Shown here: positions 18,573 through 29,198 of the stretch, in pieces | Numbering within the stretch: position 1 is the first letter of the stretch | Layout: every line of letters begins with the position of its first letter | Source: Ignavibacterium sp. | GTDB taxonomy: Bacteria; Bacteroidota; Ignavibacteria; Ignavibacteriales; Ignavibacteriaceae | Direction of reading: 5' to 3' | Assembly: GCA_032027145.1 (NCBI GenBank) | Contig: JAVSMP010000001.1 | Location: 3,539,116-3,603,115 of the forward strand | DNA: 64,000 bases | The notes under the pieces: model-generated | The model's database searches: none | What the model saw: the letters and a program-made list of their open reading frames with translations, nothing else | What the model was told of the DNA's origin: nothing | Position numbers and translations under genes: made by a program

Positions 18573-18842
18573 CTACCAACTTGATTTCTTTAAACCCGGA
18601 ATTTCACCTCTAAGGGCCATTTCCCTCAGAACCAATCTGGAAACACCAAATTTTCTGTAGTATGATCTACCACGACCGGTAAACATACAACGGTTTTTTA
18701 TTCTAACCGGAGATGAATTTCTTGGCAATTTCTGAAGCGCATCGTAATCACCTTTTTCTTTAAGCTCTTCTCTAAGTTTTTTATACTTATCATAAAGTTT
18801 TCTTCTTTTAGCATCACGTGCAATAATACTTAATCTTGCCAT
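18573..18842 (-). CDS. rpsN: 30S ribosomal protein uS14, zinc-free long form
   Basis: 89 residues, the longer form without the zinc-binding cysteine pairs. The core is [14 protein letters not shown] and [16 protein letters not shown], ending [11 protein letters not shown]. uS14 is in the small-subunit head near uS3 and uS10. It is between rplE and rpsH as usual. Confidence 0.97.
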   Translation of the reverse strand: MARLSIIARDAKRRKLYDKYKKLREELKEKGDYDALQKLPRNSSPVRIKNRCMFTGRGRSYYRKFGVSRLVLREMALRGEIPGLKKSSW

Positions 18843-18860
18843 TAAATCTCCTTTTATTCC

Positions 18861-19508
18861 TTATTTGACTTCTTTTTTTCTAAATGGAAAACCAAAAGCT
18901 TTCAGCAATTCAAAAGCTTCGTTATCAGTATGAGCCGTTGTTACAATTGTTATATCCATACCCATAACGCGGGTTATTTTATCAACATTAATTTCCGGAA
19001 AAATAATTTGTTCTTTAACTCCAAGAGTATAATTACCTCTTCCATCAAAAGATTTATCAGATAATCCTCTAAAATCTCTAACGCGCGGTAAAGCAACATT
19101 GATCAGTCTGTCTAAAAACTCATACATTCTATCTCTTCGTAAAGTTACCATTGCACCTATGTTTACATTTTCACGCAATTTAAAATTAGAGATAGCTTTT
19201 CTGGATTTTCTAACACTCACTTTTTGTCCGGTAATTGCTTCAAGCTCTTTTACAGCTTCATCCATAATTTTTTGATCAGCTACAGCAGCGCCTACTCCCA
19301 TATTTACAACAATCTTATTAAGACTTGGAACCTGCATTATGCTTTTGTAATTAAATGTTTTTACTAGCGCTGGAATAATTTCCTTTTTATAGATTTCACC
19401 AAGTCTTGGTGTAATTCTAATTTCTTTTACCTGCTTAGCCGGCGCTTCTTTGCCAGTTGATTTTGGCTTAGCTTCTTTTTCTGTTTTTTTCGTTTTCTTT
19501 TCAGCCAT
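18861..19508 (-). CDS. rplE: 50S ribosomal protein uL5 with an N-terminal Lys-rich extension
   Basis: 215 residues, against about 180 in most bacteria. The first ~33 residues are rich in Lys, Glu, Ala and Thr, with the conserved protein starting near [18 protein letters not shown]. No other Met, Val or Leu start with a clear binding site lies between the two, so the extension is probably translated. The body carries VVNMGVGAA and the 5S-rRNA and P-site loop [20 protein letters not shown]. uL5 joins 5S rRNA to the ribosome with uL18. Confidence 0.95.
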   Translation of the reverse strand: MAEKKTKKTEKEAKPKSTGKEAPAKQVKEIRITPRLGEIYKKEIIPALVKTFNYKSIMQVPSLNKIVVNMGVGAAVADQKIMDEAVKELEAITGQKVSVRKSRKAISNFKLRENVNIGAMVTLRRDRMYEFLDRLINVALPRVRDFRGLSDKSFDGRGNYTLGVKEQIIFPEINVDKITRVMGMDITIVTTAHTDNEAFELLKAFGFPFRKKEVK

Positions 19509-19532
19509 TTTAATAAACTCTGTTAAATTTCA

Positions 19533-19859
19533 TTAAGGAATCATTTCGCCGGATGCTCTGCTAATCCTGGCAATTTTCTTTTTACCTGTTTTGTCATCCA
19601 AAATAATTTTTGATCCAATTCTAGTTGGCTCATTAGTTTTTGGATCCAAGATCATAACGTTCGAAATATGAATTGGTGCTTCCTTTTCCTGAATCCCACC
19701 TTGAGGTGAACGCTGAGTAGGTTTAGTATGTTTTTTACGAAGGTTAATACCTTCAACTATCAAACGTAAAGTTTTCGGAAACACTTTTAATACTTTTCCG
19801 GTTTTCCCTTTATCATTACCGGCAATAACTATTACATTATCATTTTTTCTGATTTTCAT
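19533..19859 (-). CDS. rplX: 50S ribosomal protein uL24
   Basis: 108 residues. A KOW motif is at the N-terminus ([23 protein letters not shown], of which [15 protein letters not shown] is the core). The loop [15 protein letters not shown] reaches the tunnel exit. uL24 is one of the two assembly initiators of the large subunit. It lies 14 bases after rplN. Confidence 0.98.
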   Translation of the reverse strand: MKIRKNDNVIVIAGNDKGKTGKVLKVFPKTLRLIVEGINLRKKHTKPTQRSPQGGIQEKEAPIHISNVMILDPKTNEPTRIGSKIILDDKTGKKKIARISRASGEMIP

Positions 19860-19873
19860 TTATTCGTAAATCC

Positions 19874-20242
19874 TTATATAACTTCTGGAGCTAAAGAAAC
19901 AATCTTCATAAATTGTCTCTCTCTTAATTCTCTGGCAACTGGTCCAAAAATACGTGTACCTTTTGGTTCATTCTGATTATTTATCAGAACAACAGCATTT
20001 TCATCAAATCTAATATATGAACCATCTTTTCTTCTAACTTCTTTTTTTGTTCTGACAATAACTGCTCGCGAAACCTCACCTTTCTTAACTGTACCATTAG
20101 GCATTGCTGTTTTAACAGAAACAACAATAGTATCGCCCAAAGTTGCATATCTTCTATCGCTTCCACCAAGTACGCGGATACATCTAACTCTTTTTGCTCC
20201 TGAATTATCAGCAGCAATCAAATTGGTTTCTTCCTGAATCAT
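19874..20242 (-). CDS. rplN: 50S ribosomal protein uL14
   Basis: 122 residues, the usual length. Diagnostic segments are [39 protein letters not shown] and [14 protein letters not shown]. uL14 contributes to inter-subunit bridges and binds the silencing factor RsfS in other bacteria. It follows rpsQ by 14 bases. Confidence 0.98.
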   Translation of the reverse strand: MIQEETNLIAADNSGAKRVRCIRVLGGSDRRYATLGDTIVVSVKTAMPNGTVKKGEVSRAVIVRTKKEVRRKDGSYIRFDENAVVLINNQNEPKGTRIFGPVARELRERQFMKIVSLAPEVI

Positions 20243-20256
20243 CTCTCTATATCTCC

Positions 20257-20514
20257 TTACTTGGCTTTTTCAACAATTTCTACAAGTCGCCATCTTTTAT
20301 TCTTGCTAAGAGGGCGTGTTTCCATAATTTTAACTTTGTCACCCAAAGCACATTCTTGTTTTGCATCGTGTGCCATTAGTTTTGTGGTCTTCTTAAAAAA
20401 CTTCTTATAAATAGGATGAGGAACTCTTCTTTCAATTGCAACCGTAATTGTTTTGTCCATTTTATTGCTAATGACAACACCAACTCTGGTTTTTCTTAAT
20501 GCGCGTTCTGTCAT
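20257..20514 (-). CDS. rpsQ: 30S ribosomal protein uS17
   Basis: 85 residues from the ATG at 20512-20514. A longer reading from 20577 exists, but it would overlap rpmC almost throughout its extra 21 codons. The shorter start has AAGGAG in the rpmC tail 13 bases upstream and gives the normal N-terminus [20 protein letters not shown]. uS17 binds 16S rRNA early in assembly. One base separates it from the rpmC stop. Confidence 0.95.
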   Translation of the reverse strand: MTERALRKTRVGVVISNKMDKTITVAIERRVPHPIYKKFFKKTTKLMAHDAKQECALGDKVKIMETRPLSKNKRWRLVEIVEKAK

Positions 20515-20515
20515 T

Positions 20516-20749
20516 TTAAGAATTAGCTCCTTCCTTCGAAGTTTGTTGAGCTGTTTTTTCAGCTCTTTGTCTTTCACCCAAAATTGTTTTCATTCTTGCA
20601 ATTTCTTTTCTTGCAATTTTAAGTTTAGCTGTATTATTCAATTGTTTAAGTTCGTGAGAAAACCGAAGATCAACAATATTTTTTTCTTCTTCTTCAATTC
20701 TTCTAACAAGCTCATCACTTGTCATTTCTTTAATTTCATATAATTTCAT
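20516..20749 (-). CDS. rpmC: 50S ribosomal protein uL29
   Basis: 77 residues, two long helices. The start is [20 protein letters not shown] and the family signature is [28 protein letters not shown], in part [13 protein letters not shown]. uL29 sits at the tunnel exit next to uL23 and helps dock trigger factor and SRP. The tail is slightly longer than in E. coli (63 residues). Confidence 0.97.
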   Translation of the reverse strand: MKLYEIKEMTSDELVRRIEEEEKNIVDLRFSHELKQLNNTAKLKIARKEIARMKTILGERQRAEKTAQQTSKEGANS

Positions 20750-20766
20750 AATAAATAATTCTCTGT

Positions 20767-21183
20767 TTATTCGTAATCAGGTCTACTAACAACTTTGGTT
20801 TTAATAGGTAATTTGTAAGAACAAGTTTTAAGTGCTTCATTAGCAAGTTCCTTGGAAACACCAGCAACTTCAAACATAATTCTACCGGGTCTAATAACTG
20901 CTACCCAAAATTCAGGTGCACCTTTACCTTTACCCATTCTTGTTTCAAGTGGTTTTTTGGAAACAGGTTTATCAGGAAAAATTCTAATCCACACCTTTCC
21001 ATCTCTTTTCATTTTTCTGGTTAACGCCACACGACAGGCTTCAATTTGTCTGTTGGTTATCCAGGCTGGTTCTAAAGCTTTAAGCCCAAAATCACCAAAG
21101 GAAACGGCACTGCCTCTATAAGCTTTACCAGCTCGTCTTCCTCTTTGTGATTTTCTAAACTTTACTCTTTTAGGCATTAACAT
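20767..21183 (-). CDS. rplP: 50S ribosomal protein uL16
   Basis: 138 residues from the ATG at 21181-21183, chosen because CTCCT on the plus strand (AGGAG on the message) at 21192-21196 is eight bases away. The next Met two codons later is the more usual N-terminus, [14 protein letters not shown]. uL16 shapes the A-site tRNA pocket. [12 protein letters not shown] and the C-terminal ELANEALK are conserved. Confidence 0.97.
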   Translation of the reverse strand: MLMPKRVKFRKSQRGRRAGKAYRGSAVSFGDFGLKALEPAWITNRQIEACRVALTRKMKRDGKVWIRIFPDKPVSKKPLETRMGKGKGAPEFWVAVIRPGRIMFEVAGVSKELANEALKTCSYKLPIKTKVVSRPDYE

Positions 21184-21204
21184 AAGAAAAACTCCTGATC
21201 GATT

Positions 21205-21846
21205 TTAATCTGTAACTCTTTTGCCAAGTATTTCACCGCGGCAAATCCAAACTTTAATTCCAATAGAGCCATAAATAGTTTCAGCTCTGCCATTAGCATA
21301 ATCAATATCTGCTCTGATAGTATGAAGTGGAATTCGTCCTTCTTTATACTGTTCAGTTCTTGCCATTTCAGCACCGCCAAGTCTTCCAGAGCACATAATT
21401 CTAATACCTTCGGCACCCATTCTCATTGCAGCAGTGATAGATGTTTTCATGGCTCTTCTAAATGAAACTCTACCAGCTAACTGACTGGCAATATTTTCAG
21501 CAACAAGCTGTGCATCAAGCTCGGGTCTTTTGATTTCTGATATCTGAACCTTTACATCTTTGCCAGTTACTCTTTTTAATTCTTCTTCAAGCTGAGTAAT
21601 TTCCTTACCACTTTTACCAATTACGACACCTGGTCTGGAAGTATGAATTGTCAAAATAATATTCTTAGATGTTCGATCAATTACTATTCTTGAGATACCA
21701 GCTTTTTTAAGTCTGTTTCTGACATAAGTTCGTAACTGTTCATCTCCTTTTAGTTTAACAGAATAACTTTTGTTCTCATACCAGTTAGAATCCCATCCTC
21801 TTATGATTCCAACTCTAAATCCAACAGGGTTTGTCTTTTGTCCCAA
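21205..21846 (-). CDS. rpsC: 30S ribosomal protein uS3
   Basis: 213 residues. uS3 forms part of the mRNA entry channel and helps unwind mRNA. The start is MGQKTNPVGFRVGIIRGW. A KH domain follows with VVIGKSGKEITQLEEEL, and the C-terminal domain contains GRLGGAEMARTE and ADIDYA. It is 16 bases after rplV. Confidence 0.98.
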   Translation of the reverse strand: MGQKTNPVGFRVGIIRGWDSNWYENKSYSVKLKGDEQLRTYVRNRLKKAGISRIVIDRTSKNIILTIHTSRPGVVIGKSGKEITQLEEELKRVTGKDVKVQISEIKRPELDAQLVAENIASQLAGRVSFRRAMKTSITAAMRMGAEGIRIMCSGRLGGAEMARTEQYKEGRIPLHTIRADIDYANGRAETIYGSIGIKVWICRGEILGKRVTD

Positions 21847-21862
21847 AAATATATCTCCTTAC

Positions 21863-22207
21863 TTAATCTTTACTTGCTACAACAACGGTAAGATGACAGG
21901 ATCTTTTTCTGATTCTGTATGCTCTACCCATAGGTGCAGGTGAAATTCTTTTAATTGTTGGTCCTTGATTTACAAATACTTCTTTTACATATAAATCCTG
22001 AGGTTCAACTCTAGTTGCATCATCAGAGTTCATCAGATTAGCAACAGCAGATCTTAAAGTTTTTTCTGCATCTTTTGATGAATGCTTGGCTGAAAAATGA
22101 AGCACTTCAAGAGCTTTGTCAACCTGCATACCTCTTATTAGATCAATCACCAATCTCATTTTTCTGGGTGATGAACTGATAAACCTATTTATTGCTTTAG
22201 CTTCCAT
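21863..22207 (-). CDS. rplV: 50S ribosomal protein uL22
   Basis: 114 residues from the ATG at 22205-22207. An in-frame TTG three codons earlier is also possible but less likely. uL22 lines the exit tunnel with a long beta hairpin, here VFVNQGPTIKRISPAPMGRA followed by RIRKRSCH. The N-terminal part has SPRKMRLVIDLIRG. It is 18 bases after rpsS. Confidence 0.97.
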   Translation of the reverse strand: MEAKAINRFISSSPRKMRLVIDLIRGMQVDKALEVLHFSAKHSSKDAEKTLRSAVANLMNSDDATRVEPQDLYVKEVFVNQGPTIKRISPAPMGRAYRIRKRSCHLTVVVASKD

Positions 22208-22225
22208 TAATCTCAAATCCTATTT

Positions 22226-22510
22226 TTATGCTTTTGCGGCTTTCTCTGCCTTTGTTCCAGGATGTCCTCTAAAAATTCTGGTTGGAGCAAACTCACCAAG
22301 TTTATGTCCTACCATATTTTCAGTTATATAAACCGGAATCATTTTATTACCGTTATGTACTGCAATAGTGTGTCCAACAAATTCCGGAAAAATTGTTGAC
22401 GCGCGGGACCAGGTTTTAATTATTTTTTTCTGATTTGTTTCGTTAAGTTTTTTAATTTTTTCACCTAACTTGTAATCAAGAAAAGGACCTTTTTTTACGG
22501 ATCTTGGCAT
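22226..22510 (-). CDS. rpsS: 30S ribosomal protein uS19
   Basis: 94 residues. It begins [15 protein letters not shown] and contains [23 protein letters not shown] and [11 protein letters not shown]. uS19 is in the head, next to uS13 and the A-site finger bridge. It lies between rplB and rplV in S10 order. Confidence 0.98.
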   Translation of the reverse strand: MPRSVKKGPFLDYKLGEKIKKLNETNQKKIIKTWSRASTIFPEFVGHTIAVHNGNKMIPVYITENMVGHKLGEFAPTRIFRGHPGTKAEKAAKA

Positions 22511-22527
22511 AAATTACTCTCTAATTA

Positions 22528-23352
22528 CTACTTACGTCTTTTAATAATAAATTTATTTGAACCTTTTTTTCTTTTTCTGGTTTTTAAGCCTTTAGCTTTT
22601 TGACCCCATGGAGATACCGGATGACCACCACCGGAAGTTTTTCCTTCGCCACCACCCATCGGATGATCAACTGGATTCATAGCAACACCTCTGACTCTTG
22701 ATCTCCTGCCTAACCAGCGGCTTCTACCTGCTTTTCCTAAGTTGATATTTTCGTGTTCTGCATTTCCAATAACTCCATAAGTAGCCATACATTCTAATCT
22801 AATCATTCTGACTTCACCTGAAGGCATCTTCAACTGAGCATAATCACCTTCTTTAGCCATCAACTGAAGTGAGACTCCAGCGCTACGTCCTAACTGACCG
22901 CCTTTACCTGGTTTTATTTCCACATTGTGAATAAAACTTCCTAATGGCATTTCTTTTAACGGTAAGGCATTTCCAATCTGAATATCACTGCCAGGTCCAG
23001 AGACAACTTTTTGTCCGACTTTTAAACCATCGGGGGCAAGAATATATTTCTTCTCTCCATCAGCATAATGTAATAATGCAATTCTACAAGTTCTGTTAGG
23101 ATCATATTCAATCGAAAAAACTTTTGCAGGTACACCTGTTTTGTTTCTTTTAAAATCTATAACTCTGTATCTTCTTTTATGACCACCACCAACAAATCTT
23201 GTTGTCATATGTCCAAGATTATTTCTTCCGCCAGATTTTTTGAGAGAAACTGTCAAAGATTTTTCAGGAGTAGATTTTGTAATTTCTTCAAATGAATAAT
23301 TTGATCTAAATCTTGTTCCCGGAGTAGTTGGTTTTAAAATTTTTATTGCCAT
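22528..23352 (-). CDS. rplB: 50S ribosomal protein uL2
   Basis: 274 residues, standard. uL2 is needed for subunit joining and the peptidyl-transferase fold. The C-terminal motif around the conserved His reads [20 protein letters not shown], and [16 protein letters not shown] is intact. The basic tail ends in KFIIKRRK. It is 21 bases after rplW. Confidence 0.98.
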   Translation of the reverse strand: MAIKILKPTTPGTRFRSNYSFEEITKSTPEKSLTVSLKKSGGRNNLGHMTTRFVGGGHKRRYRVIDFKRNKTGVPAKVFSIEYDPNRTCRIALLHYADGEKKYILAPDGLKVGQKVVSGPGSDIQIGNALPLKEMPLGSFIHNVEIKPGKGGQLGRSAGVSLQLMAKEGDYAQLKMPSGEVRMIRLECMATYGVIGNAEHENINLGKAGRSRWLGRRSRVRGVAMNPVDHPMGGGEGKTSGGGHPVSPWGQKAKGLKTRKRKKGSNKFIIKRRK

Positions 23353-23373
23353 AATAAAATCCTGTTTCCTGCG

Positions 23374-23670
23374 CTATACTTGCTCAAATAATTCAATAGT
23401 CTCTCCCTCTTTAAGAGTTACTATAGCTTTTTTAGTTCTGGGGGTTTTACCTTCAAACCGCCCTCTTTTTCTAAATTGCGATTTCATCTTACCTGGATGA
23501 TTCATTGTTGTAACATCAATAACATGAACATTAAACTTTTTTTCAATAGCTTTTTTTATCTCAATTTTATTAGCGTTTGGATTTACTAAAAACCCATACT
23601 TACCAGCTTGAGCAGCGCTAATATTTGTCATTTTCTCAGTAATAAGAGGTTTAACTAAAATCTGATTCAT
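23374..23670 (-). CDS. rplW: 50S ribosomal protein uL23
   Basis: 98 residues. uL23 at the tunnel exit docks trigger factor and SRP. Conserved parts are LVKPLITEKM, YGFLVNPNANKIEIKKAIE and KFNVHVIDVTTMN. One base separates its start from the rplD stop, so translation is likely coupled. Confidence 0.97.
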   Translation of the reverse strand: MNQILVKPLITEKMTNISAAQAGKYGFLVNPNANKIEIKKAIEKKFNVHVIDVTTMNHPGKMKSQFRKRGRFEGKTPRTKKAIVTLKEGETIELFEQV

Positions 23671-23671
23671 A

Positions 23672-24325
23672 CTAATTCACCGCCTCTTCAGTTTCTTTTG
23701 CTGAAAATGTATCTTCAATAACTTTTACAGCACTTTTTTGTAAAAGCAGCACCTGGTTATTCAAAAGATCATAGGTTGAAGCTTTTGAAGCTTCAAGAAC
23801 TTTTACCTTTGGAATATTTCTTCCAGATTTGAAGATATTTAAATTATTTGCATCTGTAAGTAAAAGAACTTTCTTACCTTCAACTTTCAATGCACTTAAT
23901 ATCTTAACAAATTCTTTTGTCTTTGGCTTATCAATAGAAAAGTCTTCAACAACAACAAGTTGTTCATCTTTCACTTTATAACTTAAAGCAGATTTACGGG
24001 CTAGTCTTTTAACTTTTTTAGGAAGATCCTGCCTGTAATCTCTTGGTCGAGGTCCAAAGATCGTTCCACCACCAACCCATAGTGGTGATCTGGATGTACC
24101 AGCTCTTGCACCGCCACGACCCTTTTGTTTCCAGGGCTTTTTCCCTCCGCCACTCACCTCACCACGCTCTTTAGTTTTATGTGTGCCTTGTCTTTGATTC
24201 GCAAGATATGCTTTTACTGAAAGATAAATTGCATGATCGTTAGGTTCAATTGCAAATATGCTATCAGCAAGAGTGATCTTTTCTTTTGATTTTGAACCGT
24301 CAATTTTAAAAACATCAAGTGTCAT
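23672..24325 (-). CDS. rplD: 50S ribosomal protein uL4
   Basis: 217 residues. uL4 sends a long loop into the exit tunnel and in E. coli represses the S10 operon. The loop is visible as GGGKKPWKQKGRGGARAGTS followed by GGTIFGPRPRDYR. The fold after it contains KSALSYKVKDEQLVVV. It lies between rplC and rplW. Confidence 0.97.
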   Translation of the reverse strand: MTLDVFKIDGSKSKEKITLADSIFAIEPNDHAIYLSVKAYLANQRQGTHKTKERGEVSGGGKKPWKQKGRGGARAGTSRSPLWVGGGTIFGPRPRDYRQDLPKKVKRLARKSALSYKVKDEQLVVVEDFSIDKPKTKEFVKILSALKVEGKKVLLLTDANNLNIFKSGRNIPKVKVLEASKASTYDLLNNQVLLLQKSAVKVIEDTFSAKETEEAVN

Positions 24326-24338
24326 TTTTATTACCGAA

Positions 24339-24962
24339 TTACTTCTTAATCAATTCTAAAATGCTGTTTACTGCCCCTGGTACTGCACCTTTAACAAATA
24401 TCAGATTTTGCTCAGGTAGTACTTTAACTACCTTAAGTCCTGATACAGTTACATTTTCATTTCCCATCCTACCAGCCATACGCTGTCCTTTAAAAACTCT
24501 TGATGGGTATGAACTGGCACCGATTGAACCTGGAGCTCTTAATCTATCGCTCTGACCGTGAGAGGTACCACCGACACCGCCAAAGTTATGACGTCTCATA
24601 ACGCCTTGAAAGCCTTTTCCTTTATTTCTTCCTCTGACTTTAATTTTCTCACCTTCGACAAAAAAATCAGCTCCTAATTGATCGCCGATCTTATAATCAC
24701 CAACATTAAAACTTCTAAACTCTTTAAGTAATTTTGAGGGTGAAACTCCACTACTTTTAAACTGACCTGCCAGCGGCTTTGAAGTATGTTTTTCTTTTCT
24801 TTCACCAAAAGATAACTGTAAAGCTTCATAACCATTTTTATCTTTGGTCTTAATACTAACTACTTTACAAGGACCAGCTTGAATAATAGTTACAGGAATT
24901 ATTTCTCCGTCGTTACCGAAGACATTAGACATTCCCAATTTTTTTCCAATTATGCCAGACAT
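24339..24962 (-). CDS. rplC: 50S ribosomal protein uL3
   Basis: 207 residues. uL3 starts large-subunit assembly and reaches the peptidyl-transferase centre with a loop, here MRRHNFGGVGGTSHGQSDR with RAPGSIG. The start MSGIIGKKLGMSNVF and the late segment RMAGRMGNENVTV are typical. It follows rpsJ by 18 bases. Confidence 0.98.
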   Translation of the reverse strand: MSGIIGKKLGMSNVFGNDGEIIPVTIIQAGPCKVVSIKTKDKNGYEALQLSFGERKEKHTSKPLAGQFKSSGVSPSKLLKEFRSFNVGDYKIGDQLGADFFVEGEKIKVRGRNKGKGFQGVMRRHNFGGVGGTSHGQSDRLRAPGSIGASSYPSRVFKGQRMAGRMGNENVTVSGLKVVKVLPEQNLIFVKGAVPGAVNSILELIKK

Positions 24963-24980
24963 CTTATCTCCAAAAATTCA

Positions 24981-25289
24981 TTAAAGCTTAATTTCAATAT
25001 CAACACCCGCAGGAATATCAAGCTTACTTAAAGAATCTACGGTCTTGTTGTTTGAGTTGTGAATATCAATTATTCTTTTATGTGCTCTGGTTTCAAATTG
25101 TTCTCTAGATTTTTTATCAACATGAGGAGAACGTAAAACTGTATATACAGTTTTCTTAGTTGGAAGCGGTATTGGACCAGAAACTACGGCACCAGTACTT
25201 CTTACAGTTTTAATAATCTTCTCAGTAGATTTATCAATCAATATGTGATCGTACGATTTCAATTTTATTCTTATTTTCTGACCGGGCAC
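24981..25289 (-). CDS. rpsJ: 30S ribosomal protein uS10
   Basis: 102 residues. uS10 is in the head and in other bacteria doubles as NusE in antitermination complexes. Conserved parts are [36 protein letters not shown] and HKRIIDIHN. It is separated from tuf by 71 bases that contain a strong hairpin, unlike the tight packing after it. Confidence 0.98.
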   Translation of the reverse strand: MPGQKIRIKLKSYDHILIDKSTEKIIKTVRSTGAVVSGPIPLPTKKTVYTVLRSPHVDKKSREQFETRAHKRIIDIHNSNNKTVDSLSKLDIPAGVDIEIKL

Positions 25290-25319
25290 TTAATCAACTC
25301 CTTTTATTTATTTAATAGG

Positions 25320-25343
25320 AAAAGGAAGTATTTACTCCCTTTT
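25320..25343 (-). terminator. Hairpin between tuf and rpsJ, candidate terminator or attenuator
   Basis: On the message AAAAGGGAGTA pairs along its full length with TACTTCCTTTT (eleven pairs, one G-U), with two bases between. In practice the loop would open a few pairs. The 3-prime arm ends in TTTT followed by CC. It sits after tuf and before rpsJ, where expression of elongation factors and S10 genes could be uncoupled. Confidence 0.5.
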
Positions 25344-25360
25344 TCAGAGCAATACTATTC

Positions 25361-26566
25361 TTATGCAATAATTTTTGTTACAACACCTGAACCTACTGTT
25401 CTGCCACCTTCACGAATAGCAAATCTTAATTTTTCTTCCATAGCAATAGGTGCAATAAGTTCAATAGATAATCTTACATTATCACCAGGCATAACCATTT
25501 CTGTACCTTCAGGCAAAGTAGCAACACCTGTAACGTCGGTTGTTCTGAAATAGAACTGTGGTCTGTAACCATTAAAGAATGGTGTATGTCTTCCGCCTTC
25601 ATCTTTTGAAAGGATATAAACTTCGCCTTCAAATTTTGTATGAGGAGTAATTGATCCTGTTTTTGCAAGAACCATTCCTCTTTCAATTTCATTTTTATCA
25701 ACACCTCTTAATAAGATACCTGCATTATCTCCAGCTAAAGCTGAATCTAATTCTTTTCTAAACATCTCAATACCGGTAACAACTGTTTTCTTGTGTAATC
25801 CAAGACCAATCAATTCAACTTCTTCCTGAATCTTAACTTGTCCTCTTTCTACTCTACCAGTTGCAACAGTTCCGCGGCCAGTAATTGAAAATACGTCCTC
25901 AACCGGCATCAAGAAAGGTTTGTCAGTGCTTCTTTCAGGAATAGGAATGTAGTTATCAACTGCATCCATAAGTTCCCATATACAATTATATCTTGGATCA
26001 CTAGGATCTGCATTAGATGCACCAGCCTCTAATGCCTGGAGAGCTGAGCCTTTAATAATTGGAATTTCATCACCGGGAAACTCATACTGAGTTAACAAGT
26101 CTCTTAATTCTACTTCAACTAATTCAATCAACTCAGGGTCATCAACCATATCTACCTTATTCATAAATACAACTATTCTTGGAACGCCTACCTGTCTTGC
26201 TAAAAGGATATGTTCTCTGGTTTGAGGCATCGGTCCATCAGTTGCAGCAACCACTAAAATCGCACCATCCATCTGAGCGGCACCTGTGATCATATTTTTA
26301 ACATAATCTGCGTGACCAGGACAATCCACGTGTGCATAGTGGCGATTAGCAGTTGAATATTCTACGTGTGATGTTGCAATCGTGATACCTCTTTCTCTTT
26401 CCTCAGGTGCATTATCAATACTATCAAAAGATCTAACCTGTGATAAACCTTTCTTTGCTAGTGCCATTGTAATAGCTGCTGTCAAAGTAGTTTTACCATG
26501 ATCTACGTGACCGATTGTACCAATGTTAACGTGAGGTTTACTTCTATCAAATTTTTCTTTAGCCAT
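25361..26566 (-). CDS. tuf: Translation elongation factor Tu
   Basis: 401 residues. EF-Tu brings aminoacyl-tRNA to the ribosome in its GTP form. G1 is GHVDHGKT at residues 19-26, G3 DCPGHADY, G4 NKVD, and switch I contains ERERGITIA. Domains 2 and 3 are complete and end [10 protein letters not shown]. It is the only copy in the window and lies between fusA and rpsJ. The tRNA-Thr/tRNA-Trp region further upstream, which carries tuf in some relatives, has rpmG instead. Confidence 0.99.
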   Translation of the reverse strand: MAKEKFDRSKPHVNIGTIGHVDHGKTTLTAAITMALAKKGLSQVRSFDSIDNAPEERERGITIATSHVEYSTANRHYAHVDCPGHADYVKNMITGAAQMDGAILVVAATDGPMPQTREHILLARQVGVPRIVVFMNKVDMVDDPELIELVEVELRDLLTQYEFPGDEIPIIKGSALQALEAGASNADPSDPRYNCIWELMDAVDNYIPIPERSTDKPFLMPVEDVFSITGRGTVATGRVERGQVKIQEEVELIGLGLHKKTVVTGIEMFRKELDSALAGDNAGILLRGVDKNEIERGMVLAKTGSITPHTKFEGEVYILSKDEGGRHTPFFNGYRPQFYFRTTDVTGVATLPEGTEMVMPGDNVRLSIELIAPIAMEEKLRFAIREGGRTVGSGVVTKIIA

Positions 26567-26610
26567 CGAATTCTCCTTTTATAATTTTTCTTTTTGTTTT
26601 ATTTCAATTA

Positions 26611-28707
26611 TTAATTTACTGTTGTCTTTTTTCCTAAGGATTTTTCAGAAATTTCTTCAGCAATTGCTTTAGGTACTGCAGAGTAATGATCAAACTGCAT
26701 TGAATAGATTGCTCTACCCTGACTCATTGATCTTAATATCGTAGCATATCCAAACATCTCCGATAAAGGTACATTTGCTTTTATCACCTGAGCATCTTTT
26801 CGAGCTGAAAATCCTTCAATTTTTCCTCTTCTTGAATTAAGATCTCCCATAACATCTCCTAAATATTCTTCAGGAGTAACTACCTCAACAGCCATAATTG
26901 GTTCAAGCAAAACCGGGTTTGCTTTTTTTGCCCCTGCCTGAAATGCCATTGAACCTGCTACCCTGAATGAAATCTCATCAGAATCGACATCATGATAAGA
27001 ACCATCATATAGTTTTGCTTTAACATCTACCATCGGAAAACCGGCAATTATTCCATTTTTCATCGCATCCTGAATTCCTTGAGAAACAGCGGGAATATAT
27101 TCTTTCGGAACAACACCTCCAACAATACCATTAATAAACTCATAGCCTTTCCCTGGTTCATTGGGTAAAAGCTCAATCCACACATGTCCAAATTTTCCAC
27201 GACCGCCTGATTGCTTTACAAACTTGCCTTCTGCTTGAACTCTTTGAGTTATAGTTTCTCTGTAAGCGACTTGTGGCTTGCCAATATTAGCTTCAACTTT
27301 AAACTCTCTTTTCATCCTGTCAACAAGAATTTCAAGATGTAATTCTCCCATACCACTGATTAAAGTTTGACCGGTTTCTTCATCAACTTTAATTTTAAAA
27401 GTTGGGTCCTCATCGGCAAGTTTAGTCAAAGAATCGGATAATTTATCCTGATCAGCTTTTGTTTTTGGCTCAATAGCAATCTGAATAACTGGTTCAGGGA
27501 AAGAAATTTTTTCTAAAACTATCGGATCATGTTCATCACACAATGTGTCGCCGGTTCTGGTATATCTTAGACCAACAGCTGCTGCTATATCACCAGCCTT
27601 TACCTCAGAAATTTCTTCTCTATGGTTTGCATGCATTCTGAGTAATCTGCTGATTCTTTCTTTCTTACCACTAACCGAATTAAAAATATATGATCCTGAT
27701 TTTAATATACCAGAATAAACTCTAAAGAATGTTAATTTACCAACATAAGGGTCATTCATAATTTTGAAAGCTAAAGCAGTAAATTTCTCGTTTTCATCAA
27801 CTTTTCGTTTAACTGTATCAAGCAATCCAATATGATGAGCTTCAATCTCCGGAAAATCCATTGGAGATGGTAAAAAATCAACAACAGAGTCCAATAATTT
27901 CTGTACACCTTTATTTTTAAACGAAGAACCACAAAGAACTGGGATTATCTTTAACTCAATTGTTGCTTTTCTAAGTACATTCTTTATCTCATCAGCACCA
28001 ATTTCTTTACCTTCTAAATATTTTTCAAGCAAAGTATCATCAACATCAGACACTGCTTCCAACATTTGAGTTCTGAATTTTGATGCAATCTCTAACAGAT
28101 CTTTTGGAATATCAATTTCATCATAAGAAGTACCGAATGAGCCCTCATGATACATTCTTGCATTAAATTGGATTAAATCAATAATACCAACAAATAAATC
28201 ACCTTCGCCGATTGGCAAACAAACTGGTATAGCATTGGCACCAAGTCGTTCTTTCATCATATTAACTGCATTGTAAAAATCTGCACCTGTCCTATCCATT
28301 TTATTTACAAATGCAATTCGGGGAACTCCATATTTATCTGCTTGTCTCCAAACAGCTTCTGACTGTGGCTCGACACCGCCAACAGCACAAAAAAGTGCAA
28401 CGGCTCCATCTAAAACTCTTAAAGATCTTTCAACTTCAACTGTAAAGTCAACGTGTCCAGGCGTATCAATAATATTAATCTGATGATCATTCCAAAAGCA
28501 AGTAGTTGCAGCACTGGTTATAGTGATACCTCGTTCTTTTTCCTGCTCCATCCAATCCATTGTTGCAGCACCATCGTGAACTTCTCCAATACGATGTAAT
28601 TTACCTGTGTAGAATAAAATCCTTTCCGTAGTAGTCGTCTTACCAGCATCTATGTGAGCCATTATACCAATATTTCGAACCTTATTTATTTTAACTTTAC
28701 CAGTCAT
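26611..28707 (-). CDS. fusA: Translation elongation factor G
   Basis: 698 residues from the ATG at 28705-28707 (the TTG one codon earlier is less likely). EF-G drives translocation with GTP hydrolysis. G1 is AHIDAGKT at residues 17-24, G3 DTPGHVDF, G4 NKMD, switch [12 protein letters not shown]. Domains II-V are complete, with [17 protein letters not shown] in domain IV and [15 protein letters not shown] in domain V. It follows rpsG by 20 bases. Confidence 0.98.
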   Translation of the reverse strand: MTGKVKINKVRNIGIMAHIDAGKTTTTERILFYTGKLHRIGEVHDGAATMDWMEQEKERGITITSAATTCFWNDHQINIIDTPGHVDFTVEVERSLRVLDGAVALFCAVGGVEPQSEAVWRQADKYGVPRIAFVNKMDRTGADFYNAVNMMKERLGANAIPVCLPIGEGDLFVGIIDLIQFNARMYHEGSFGTSYDEIDIPKDLLEIASKFRTQMLEAVSDVDDTLLEKYLEGKEIGADEIKNVLRKATIELKIIPVLCGSSFKNKGVQKLLDSVVDFLPSPMDFPEIEAHHIGLLDTVKRKVDENEKFTALAFKIMNDPYVGKLTFFRVYSGILKSGSYIFNSVSGKKERISRLLRMHANHREEISEVKAGDIAAAVGLRYTRTGDTLCDEHDPIVLEKISFPEPVIQIAIEPKTKADQDKLSDSLTKLADEDPTFKIKVDEETGQTLISGMGELHLEILVDRMKREFKVEANIGKPQVAYRETITQRVQAEGKFVKQSGGRGKFGHVWIELLPNEPGKGYEFINGIVGGVVPKEYIPAVSQGIQDAMKNGIIAGFPMVDVKAKLYDGSYHDVDSDEISFRVAGSMAFQAGAKKANPVLLEPIMAVEVVTPEEYLGDVMGDLNSRRGKIEGFSARKDAQVIKANVPLSEMFGYATILRSMSQGRAIYSMQFDHYSAVPKAIAEEISEKSLGKKTTVN

Positions 28708-28727
28708 CAAACTCTATACAATCATAT

Positions 28728-29195
28728 TTACCATTTAAAGTGAGCAAAAGCTTTGTTTGCTTCAGCCATTTTGTGTACATCTTCTTTTTTCTTTACCGAT
28801 GATCCTTCGCCATTTGCTGCAGCCATTAACTCAGAGGCTAATTTGGCTGACATAGATTTTTCACCACGAGCACGTGAGTAGTTTTTAATCCATCTCATAG
28901 CAAGAGCAATTCTTCTTTCTGGTCTAACTTCAGTCGGAACCTGATAAGTAGCTCCGCCAACTCTACGGCTTCTAACCTCAATTAAGGGTTGTGTGTTTGA
29001 GATGGCTTTCTTAAAAATCTCTAATCCAGGTTTACTGGTTTTTTCTTCGATCAATTGAAAAGCATCATAAACTACATTTCGAGCTACTGCTTTTTTGCCA
29101 TCATACATTACACAATTAATAAATTTTGCCACCAGTACATCATTGAATTTTGGATCTGGCTTAAGATACTTTTTTTCTGCTCTTCTTTTTCTCAT
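28728..29195 (-). CDS. rpsG: 30S ribosomal protein uS7
   Basis: 155 residues. uS7 organises the 3-prime domain of 16S rRNA and in E. coli represses the str operon. The start [19 protein letters not shown] and the segments [20 protein letters not shown] and [13 protein letters not shown] are typical. Three bases separate it from the rpsL stop, which favours coupling. Confidence 0.98.
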   Translation of the reverse strand: MRKRRAEKKYLKPDPKFNDVLVAKFINCVMYDGKKAVARNVVYDAFQLIEEKTSKPGLEIFKKAISNTQPLIEVRSRRVGGATYQVPTEVRPERRIALAMRWIKNYSRARGEKSMSAKLASELMAAANGEGSSVKKKEDVHKMAEANKAFAHFKW

Positions 29196-29198
29196 TTT

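Noticed and set aside
20515-20577. A longer uS17 beginning at 20577
   Set aside because: It would overlap rpmC and give a non-family N-terminus; the ATG at 20514 has a good ribosome binding site.
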